27,218 nucleotides of DNA from Candolleomyces eurysporus (lineage: Eukaryota > Basidiomycota > Agaricomycetes > Agaricales > Psathyrellaceae). A program made the position numbers and the translations under genes. Every line of letters starts with the position of its first letter. The stretch's first letter is position 1. Location of the stretch: assembly GCA_027579435.1 (NCBI GenBank), contig JANBPK010001585.1:1-27218 (forward strand). Direction: 5' to 3'. A model generated the notes under the pieces. The model searched no databases and was not told where the DNA came from. It saw nothing but the letters and a program-made list of their open reading frames with translations. Positions 20,379-27,218 of this stretch are shown piece by piece.

Positions 20379-23300
20379 TCACCGCCAAAAGTCCAATCTC
20401 ATGTTGGCAAATGACCGATGACCGGGAGTGGAACCGGTAGACAGCCATCCGGAAGCCTCCGTCTTCTTGAAGAGGCAGTATTGAACAATCCACTCCATCT
20501 CTGCTGTCACCAGCAGGACCTCTTCTTCCCAACGATCGAGCCTAGAACGACCACGTATCCAGTTCACCCGGTACACTACAAACAGGCATGAGTATGGGAT
20601 GTAGGCCAAAAGAAGTACCAGCTCACAAACTCACCTTCCTCAAGATATTTCCTGTTATCCCGACTTCCACCATTGACCCCCCAAATCCACAACATGCCGG
20701 TGTTGCGCTGACCCAGAGCATTCGGATCATAGATAGCTGTAGAAGCTCTTGTATCCGCCTTGGTGATGACTTTGAGTTCAGGATATCGTCCGAGAGCCCC
20801 TAGTTTCTGAAGCGCCCATCATGCAAGGTCATACCATTTGACATGATAACAAATTGACCTTTCGACCGAGTTAATGGTGTCGTAGCGCCTTGTTGCGCCC
20901 TGTTTACCGGTTGCAAGGCTGCAAATTGACCAATATAGGTACGATTTATGACTGATTTGTGAGCGGAGAGCATCCAGAGCTTCTTTTGCCTGAGCAACTC
21001 GAAGTTTTTCCTCTTTGGCAGCCATGGTGTCCCAGCCGTCTGGTAGGACCTCCCAAGAGGAAGGGACAGGCAGAATCGTTTGTCTCTGCATCAGTCCACA
21101 AGGTGTCAAGGGATTCGTTTTTCAGTTCTTCCGAACAATAGCACTCCTCTTTGCAAATGCAAGCAGTGGATCGGTCTATCCAGAGCTGACCACCAGAGAC
21201 ATCACTCAGGTCAAGGTCCGGGAAGAGAGCGGCAGCTGTTTCAAACAATTTATCAATTTGGCTGATCAAGTTCTCTCGTTTCCACTCCAAGTCTACATTC
21301 CTAGTGGCAGTGACATTGGATGCCGCATGCAACGCAATTAATGACTTCAAGGAGATCCTGGCAAACGATGAGACAAAGAAACTGAAGGGAACACCAACGA
21401 AAAGACCGAAATACTCACTGTTCCTCCTGGAGCTCTATTGCAGATGCCAACCACTTTGTGACCCCAAGGAACGACCTTGACTTTCTTTCCGCTCTCATCA
21501 TTTGTGCTTGAATCGTTCGCTTCACTGGAACTGTTGAAACATAGATTTAATAAAATGATCAAGAGAGCCAGTCACAAGATTGGATATAACCTTTATCAAC
21601 AGCGGGATTAAAAATGTCCATCGCCTCTACTTGGTAGTGCCATTGTTCTTGAGCTTTGTCCATGCTCGTAAGCCACATCTTCCTCTGTTCCGGAGTTGCA
21701 ACCCTATCCAGCAGCATAAATGCCTGCTCTGCAAGTGGAAGCCTCGTACGGGCACACCGGAGTTGCTTGATTAGATATGTGACTGAGCAGGTTAGCACCT
21801 GGACCAGCAAGGAGACAACAAACAATCACTGATTGATTGAAGTTTCTTCCAGTTTACGTCTGTGATGCAGGTGTCAATTAGTTCTGAACGATTCGCAAGA
21901 GTCATCGTCTGAGAGAGGTCTGCCGCTTGATTGAGGACCGACCACAGGGACTCCAGGATCTCGCTGCTGGCCATTCCTGCACCTGTTGCAAACGTTGGTG
22001 CATATCGTACCAAGCACTCCTCGCGATGGCTGTGGACATGGAAAAGGCCGATGAGAGGCAGGATCTTAACTGATTGGGGCATCGAAAGATAGGAAGAGTT
22101 CGCAAATCGCACTTGCAGATTGATTGAATATTGGCAATTGATATGTATCATAGGCAAGGCATACACTGTCTGTTGCAGTGGCATTTGTGGTAGCTGGTGC
22201 TTCACTTAGAACGTAGTCCATGTTGCTCTGCCTTTTGAATGTTATGTTGATTGGTACTTCGTCAGAATACCTGAGAACTCACCTTTCACCCTTCTGCATA
22301 TCAGCAACAGCACTGGGAGCAAAGCAGCCATGTCGAGCACAAGCCACTGCAACTACTCCAGTTGAATCATATCCTTTGCGGCCCTTATTCTTGTCTGCCA
22401 CAGCTCGGTGCTCATTAAATGTGGCTTCCTGTGCACGGCTAGAGTTAGCAAGCAGCACCACCGCTCAGATGTCTGGCGACTACACACCTCGGTATGTTCA
22501 ACAGTTTCGGTCAGGTGAGCTTGATACCAAGATTTGTCGGTCATAAAGCCGGCACTGTCTGTCAGCCACACCCCATCGTCTCATTTTAACTTGAGGTGAT
22601 TCAGAACAAAGTTACCGTCTGCTACAAGGTAACGGTTGTACTTCCATCTAGGCCATGGTCAATGTAGGTCTATTGAGTGCAAACCAGAAGTCCATACGAT
22701 GAACTGTCATTTTGCCAGTCTTCTGGTAAATTGACTCCAACCTGGGGGCATGCACCACAGAAATCTGCGAGCTGCCCAGCCTTCAGGCTGCCAATGGACT
22801 GCTGAAACCCAAAGCCATGATTCTTCAGGGTGTTTAAGTAGTTCCACTGCTGCCAGACCCGGCCCAGTTCGCAGCAACGATCCTTGCAAGTTGCGTGAGT
22901 TCCAGGTTCAATTACAAGGCACAGGTACTTACTGGGGTCAGTTCAGGAAAATTGAAATTTGTTTGTCGGCAGAGGATGTCGCAGTAATTCTCAGTTGACA
23001 TGTAAGCCTCCACTTTGGTAAGGTGAAAGTGTTTCAGAAGGTCAAACGTGAATACCATGGAGACCTGCTGCCAGGATGCCAGATAAAGACCATGATCCAG
23101 GAACTGTAGGTCCTCCAACTGACCGTCTGGACAGTCACAGGGAAATACGGGGAGATGAGGAATCCCATTTGTGTGAACAACCATGACCACACGGCCACTG
23201 CCCAAACATTCGCTATCTGGCTTCGATCGATAATTCAGGTCTTGGTCAAATGTTGCGAGGTAGTCGGTAACTCCATTGACCTCAAGAATTTGGTTCTCTA

Positions 23301-23972
23301 ACTCCACCAAGTCATTGGACTATTCTAGGCATAGTCCTCCATCGTGACCGAGGCAAATGACCATGCCAACTTGCCACAGCCAAGCCAGAAGAAACATATC
23401 ACCGGTCCAAACTTCAACCTGGTGCACGACATTTCTCCAATGGTTGGCCTGACAGCAGGATTGGCAATATACAGGCATCCCACAACAGTCCAGACAACAC
23501 CAAATTGGGCTGGCTGCGCTGCATCCAGCACAGGCACTTGCCATAGGAGCATCTGACTGATGGAGGTGTCTCAGGTATGTCTCACACTTGCTTTCCTTCC
23601 ATTTGCGCATATATTCATGGGTTGTTTGCCAATGAACATTCAACCACAACTTACCTTTCCTTGACTACTCCTTCCATCAGGGGGCAATAGAAGTGATTCA
23701 TGGAAGGCATCACCGAATTCTGTTGTTGCTGAAAACCCCAATGTGCTATCTATCAAGGAAGCGCCTGCCAGTGGAAAAGTGCCGTCGACCTCCTTGTGAC
23801 AAGACTTCTTGCTTTTAGGAAGCTTGTTAGGTGACTGTTGAGGGGGTTGTGCATCCTCTTCTTGACGCTTCTGTTTCCACTTCAGAGTTTCGCCATGATC
23901 GGTCTTTTNGAGAACCAGGTCAACTTCTGTCCGTTCTTCATTGGAGTCCACAGCATGCCATCGGGGAGGCAT
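20379..23972 (-). pseudogene. KDZ transposase with CxC2-like cysteine cluster, degraded
   Basis: ATG at 23972 (MPPRWHAVDSNEERTEVD) and a charged first exon to 23655. Then, in order: MRKWKESKCETYL; the cysteine cluster CAGC...WCCLDC...CQSC...H (23440-23532); VEVWTGDMF; VVHTNGIPHLPVFPCDCPDG; FTFDLLKHFHL; FCGACPQVGVNLPEDW; KYNRYLVADGNFVLN; DDGVWLTDSAGFM; STGVVAVACARHGCFAP; QKGE; YDTY; LIGLFHVHSHREEC; GAGMASSEILESLWSVLN; RVAQAKEALDALRSQISHKS; TASTAIYDPNALGQRN-like; VNWIRGRSRLDRWEEE. This is the KDZ (Kyakuja-Dileera-Zisupton) order. In-frame stops: TAG 23320-23322, TGA 22581-22583, TGA 20819-20821. Frame changes lie near 22650, 22145 and 21100. The usual D-G-E acidic motif is S-S-E (about 21960-21968). 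C-terminal stop at 20379. Confidence 0.85.
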
Positions 23973-24126
23973 TGTAGAGTGAAACCAGTGAAAGGTTGAG
24001 AGGTATGACTGGTTCAGTGCAGTTCCAATCCATATTTATTGCCATGTTCCTCAGCAGCCATGCTGCATAAAAACATAGCAGTACTTAGGATCCTGGTCCC
24101 CACCCTGAGCTCCTTTCCACCTGCAA
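23973..24126. promoter_or_regulatory. Divergent intergenic region between KDZ and accessory gene
   Basis: Only 154 bases separate the ATG of the KDZ transposase (minus, 23972) from the start chosen for the plus-strand gene (24127). AT-rich stretches (ATATTTATTG at about 24032, GCATAAAAAC at about 24065) could serve as core elements. A shared, bidirectional promoter is the simplest reading. Confidence 0.5.
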
Positions 24127-26658
24127 ATGCAAGTTGGTACTCCTGTGCCCGTTGGATCTCTCGTGGATCCACCCATCATTCCTGTCCGCAACCCATCTGT
24201 CATTCCAAATCCACCCATCCATCCCAATACCCCGACAGATTCTCCAGGCCAGGACGCCAACGATCCGGCCCCGTATGACGATGCAATCTTCCTCGGTGCT
24301 CATGGTGAACTTGACAAAGTCTTCACCCAGTGTCAGCTGGAGTATCTGTTGTTGTACAAGTGGCAATACAAGGAAGCTGGTAATCAGACACGTAAAGATC
24401 TTGTTGCCACGTGCGCAGACCACCTAATCGATGCAATTAAGGAAACAGGGAAGGTCTTGAGAAAGACCGAGGAAAAGAATGTTTCCAAGGTGAGTACATT
24501 CTTCTAGTCAATGGTACTGGCTGCTCACCTTGTCTCACAGAATGTCAAAGCGTGGTTTATTCAACGGTGCCGCAAGCAACACGTGAAGAGTATCTGGGAA
24601 ACACGGTGGTCGAGTCGTCAGGTTTTTTACAAGCTTAACAGTGTCAAGGTCAATACAGTTTGAAACAAGATGTTTGTGGAGGAAACAGGATTGGATGTAT
24701 CTGCAGGATGGGATATCAATGATGAGATGGATTTGGAGCTCCTAGAGGATGACTCGGATGGTAGTGAAGGTGGTGAGGGAGTGCAGCGGGAAAGAGATTG
24801 GGATGAATATGACGCAGAGCATTCGGATAAACCCACAAACAAAGCCATGGATGTGAATCGCCAAAAGGTTACGCCGTTCCACTTTTTACAATGTGCGATC
24901 ACCGCTGAGATGTCGAAGCTGTCAAGTAAGGAGAAGGAGAAGTACGAACACCTTGCGGATGAGTGGAGCAAACAAGGTCCCACATCAGAGGAACGAGCAA
25001 AGTATGTGTTTTGACTTGTCTGTCAACTTGAAGGGATACTGAGTTGATTGCTCCCAGGCTAGCTGAGAAGGACCTTGGCCGCCTGACTCGGAAGTCTGCA
25101 GATACACTTCTGAAGCAGATGGGGGCCCAAGTTGTTTTCCTTGTCACATACCAGGACACCTCAGATACTATCCAAACTTGTGAGTCCTTACCACCATTTA
25201 TCAGCACAGTGCTGATATCAGTACTCACAGCAATGGTTGATTTCAATGGACTTTACGGACATCGGTCTTTCAAAGATCAATGCACCACTGTCATCAAGGA
25301 TTCTCGGATCATGAAGAACTTTGGTTACTGGGCGAAGGATGTCACTCCGAAAGTCGATGCTCATCTGCCACCAACCATTCGCAAACATGGAAAACCTTTA
25401 CTGCCACTCAGTTGCAATCGAGATGGACATCCTATTCTCCCAGACCTCACACAATGCCTGGATGATGAACAAGAGTGGACATGGTACAATCGATTGATCC
25501 GAACCGCAGTGACTATCGAATATGGTGTGTACTGTGTTTGAGCATCATGTGTCTTCATCCAAGGGCTGACTCAGTGGCTCATGGCTCAACTTAGCATGGG
25601 CAGCTGGTACAAACCCAGACAAGATGAATCCTTTGTGGTCCAAGTTCGTCCCCAAAGACAGGATTCGGGAGTTCATTGATGCAGAGTATATTCCAGACGA
25701 TCTCGTTGGGGTGTTCAAGGACCCTTCAGCCGCTGGGAAGATGGAAAACCACGCTGTCCTTCAGTATTGGCTCACACACCAGAGGGAGGGCAAACATCTA
25801 CTTTGTTTTTCCCACTATCCCACAAAATCTGGCAAAAGGTAACTCGGAAAAGAAAGGTGATTCGGAAAGGCAAGGGTAAAGAGAAAGAAAAAGAAACGGA
25901 ATCAGAGGCTGAGTGCAGTAGCTCGGACCCCAATGCTGGCCCTGAAGCCGATCTGTTCCTGTCCAACTCCAGTGATAAAGAAACTGACGTTGTTGGCACT
26001 TTGCCTGCCTTCAAGTCAACGCCGAACACAGTAAAATCAAGTCCCGGAACTACCTTACTGAACACCCCTCCCATTGTCGGCACTCCTACACCAATCTCCA
26101 AAAAAGTCAGTGTTGCAACCGGTACTCCTTGCACCCCATTCAGACCGAGTTCCTTGGTGGGCATACCAGAAAATCTACAGCACAATTGACTCTGGATCCG
26201 TCCCTACCAATTGTGGCTGCATTGCAAAGGATGGACTCTGTGGCCAACTCAAGCTGTCCTGGCTGGCCTTCTCCAGCAACTCGCGCATGGTGGTTTGTCG
26301 ATGTATCNAGGGTACTGCAGCAGGTACTGGCCCCCCCCAGGACATCAGACAGCCCATTCAACCCCCTATCAAATCAACCCCCATCCCCCCAGTTCTCGTT
26401 CAGCCTCCATCAATCACAGCTGGTGACATTTCCATCCCATCTTGCACCACCAGTGGTATGAACACACCACTGATGCTGTCCCAGTCTGCACCCGTGCAAG
26501 AATCCCTTCCAATTCCAGGTCCGTCCCAGCCTCGAAATTGCTGTACACCTCTAAAGAAAGAAGAAGAAGTGTTGGTGGAGGAGGCTGTTGCCCATCAGGG
26601 CGATTTGGGGAGAGGCAAGCGCCAACGCAGGAAAACAGTTAAAGCAAGAGGACAGTAA
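24127..26658 (+). pseudogene. KDZ-linked accessory gene with HMG-like segment, degraded
   Basis: Exons 24127-24489, 24541-25001, 25058-25179, 25231-25524 and 25595 to about 25840 have GT-AG introns of 50-70 bases and matching phases. A Pro-rich N-terminus (MQVGTPVPVGS) is followed by VKAWFIQRCRKQHVKSIWE and WSSRQVFYKLN. An acidic stretch comes next, then FHFLQCAITAEMSKLSSKEK and EKYEHLADEWSKQGP (24870-25000), which looks like part of an HMG-type DNA-binding helix pair. Further conserved-looking text is QVVFLVTYQDT, YGHRSFKDQ and WTWYNRLIRTAVTIEYG. The tail is Ser/Pro-rich and ends with a basic GRGKRQRRKTVKARGQ before the stop at 26658. Damage: in-frame TGA at 24661-24663 and an unresolved frame change near 25840, plus an N at 26308. 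Similar proteins accompany KDZ elements in basidiomycetes; the role is inferred (target or donor DNA binding). Confidence 0.65.
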
Positions 26659-27218
26659 AGCAGGTCTAGTAGCACTAGCTCATGTTCCAAGCTCACAATA
26701 AGTCGATGTATTTCGTCACAAGGGATCCGTCTGTTGAGGTCTTTCATGAACTGTGAGCAGTCGGTCTCAGTTGGACTGCTCAGACGGTGTGCATCCGGAC
26801 ATTCACGCAGTGCTGTAAGTACCAAAGAATTCACCGATTCTATGGGGGATGGTTCTTGTCCTGGTTTCTACATAGTCTATAGGTTCAGATATCAGATCAG
26901 TTATACAGCCACGAACACACACGTTGATGTGCAGGTAGCGAACTAGGGCTCTCTAGCCAACAAAACTATAGAACTCAAACACACACACACAACCACAACA
27001 ACACAACACACCAAATACCTTCGTGAAGATAAAGGCGGGCAAGGGGTATAGGTAAAAGCTCTAAGTCTAGTCGACAGAGGCTTCTAGAACTCTTCTTGTA
27101 CAATCGCAAGTTCGAGGGGGAGCTAAGGCTCAACCAGCAACGATAGAAATGCTTCACGAAGTGACTTCGCTAACACACGGTAGGGTTCGAGATACGACGG
27201 ATAACTTCGCGAACAGAG
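26659..27218. other. Non-coding right edge
   Basis: No gene seen. A 9-bp inverted repeat TGAGCAGTC/GACTGCTCA lies at 26754-26762 and 26774-26782. An AC-rich simple repeat lies at about 26978-27010. CGAAG/CTTCG palindromic strings occur near 27155. The CA-rich leader-like sequence could be the start of another repeat that continues outside the window. Confidence 0.45.

Noticed and set aside
23596..23654. A 59-base GT-AG intron after the first KDZ exon
   Set aside because: It would keep the frame and has a GTAAGT donor, but it would remove the MRKWKES segment that looks like conserved KDZ sequence. A small frameshift is equally likely, so no intron was fixed.
11793..24663. TGA recoding (readthrough) as an explanation for the many in-frame TGA codons
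   Set aside because: Frameshifts, TAG and TAA stops and insertions occur in the same genes, and the KDZ frame itself ends in TGA; decay explains all of these together.
1..27218. CRISPR arrays, tRNA or rRNA genes, bacterial-type operons
   Set aside because: No regularly spaced direct repeats, cloverleaf-like or rRNA-like sequences were seen, and the spliced genes indicate a fungal nuclear genome.

Overview
The window looks like nuclear DNA of a mushroom-forming basidiomycete (Agaricomycetes). The genes are split by short GT-AG introns of about 50-65 bases. It carries a lineage-specific multipass membrane protein family, and it holds the KDZ transposase, Tnp2/CACTA transposase and TET/JBP-like dioxygenase genes that expand together in such genomes. 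No tRNA, rRNA or CRISPR array was seen. Single N bases lie at 19143, 23909 and 26308.

Left part (1-10567): a tandem array of three copies of one membrane-protein gene, all on the minus strand, each with its own conserved 5' flank and TATA box. Only the middle copy (3679-5001, four exons, 380 aa) is open throughout. Copy 1 (1295-2633) has a nonsense codon and a frameshift. Copy 3 (6256-7566) has a 2-base deletion in exon 1. Last-exon relics lie at 729-790 (+) and 945-1040 (-). A further copy, in inverted orientation, has its last-exon fragment plus 3' flank at 9657-10567, mirroring 5521-6426.

Right part (10568-27218): a block of degraded mobile-element genes. A CACTA-type terminus begins at 10568, exactly where the inverted flank stops matching its partner. 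A decayed Tnp2-type transposase (11793-16843, minus) is split by a 1006-bp solo-LTR-like insertion (12421-13426) with a 5-bp target duplication; removing it rejoins the reading frame. A small fold-back element (16469-16722) also lies inside the transposase gene. Next, all on the minus strand, come a TET/JBP-like 2-oxoglutarate/Fe(II) dioxygenase (17056-17983), two unrecognised genes (18494-19126 and 19441-20234) and a KDZ transposase with an N-terminal CxC2-like cysteine cluster (20379-23972). A divergent gene with an HMG-like segment follows on the plus strand (24127-26658).

The block reads as a composite transposon: two transposases, a possible DNA-modifying oxygenase, and accessory genes. 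Most of it is decaying. The premature stops are mostly TGA, at positions where CGA is a likely ancestor, which fits deamination of methylated CpG. Nothing was run computationally; family calls rest on recognised motifs.
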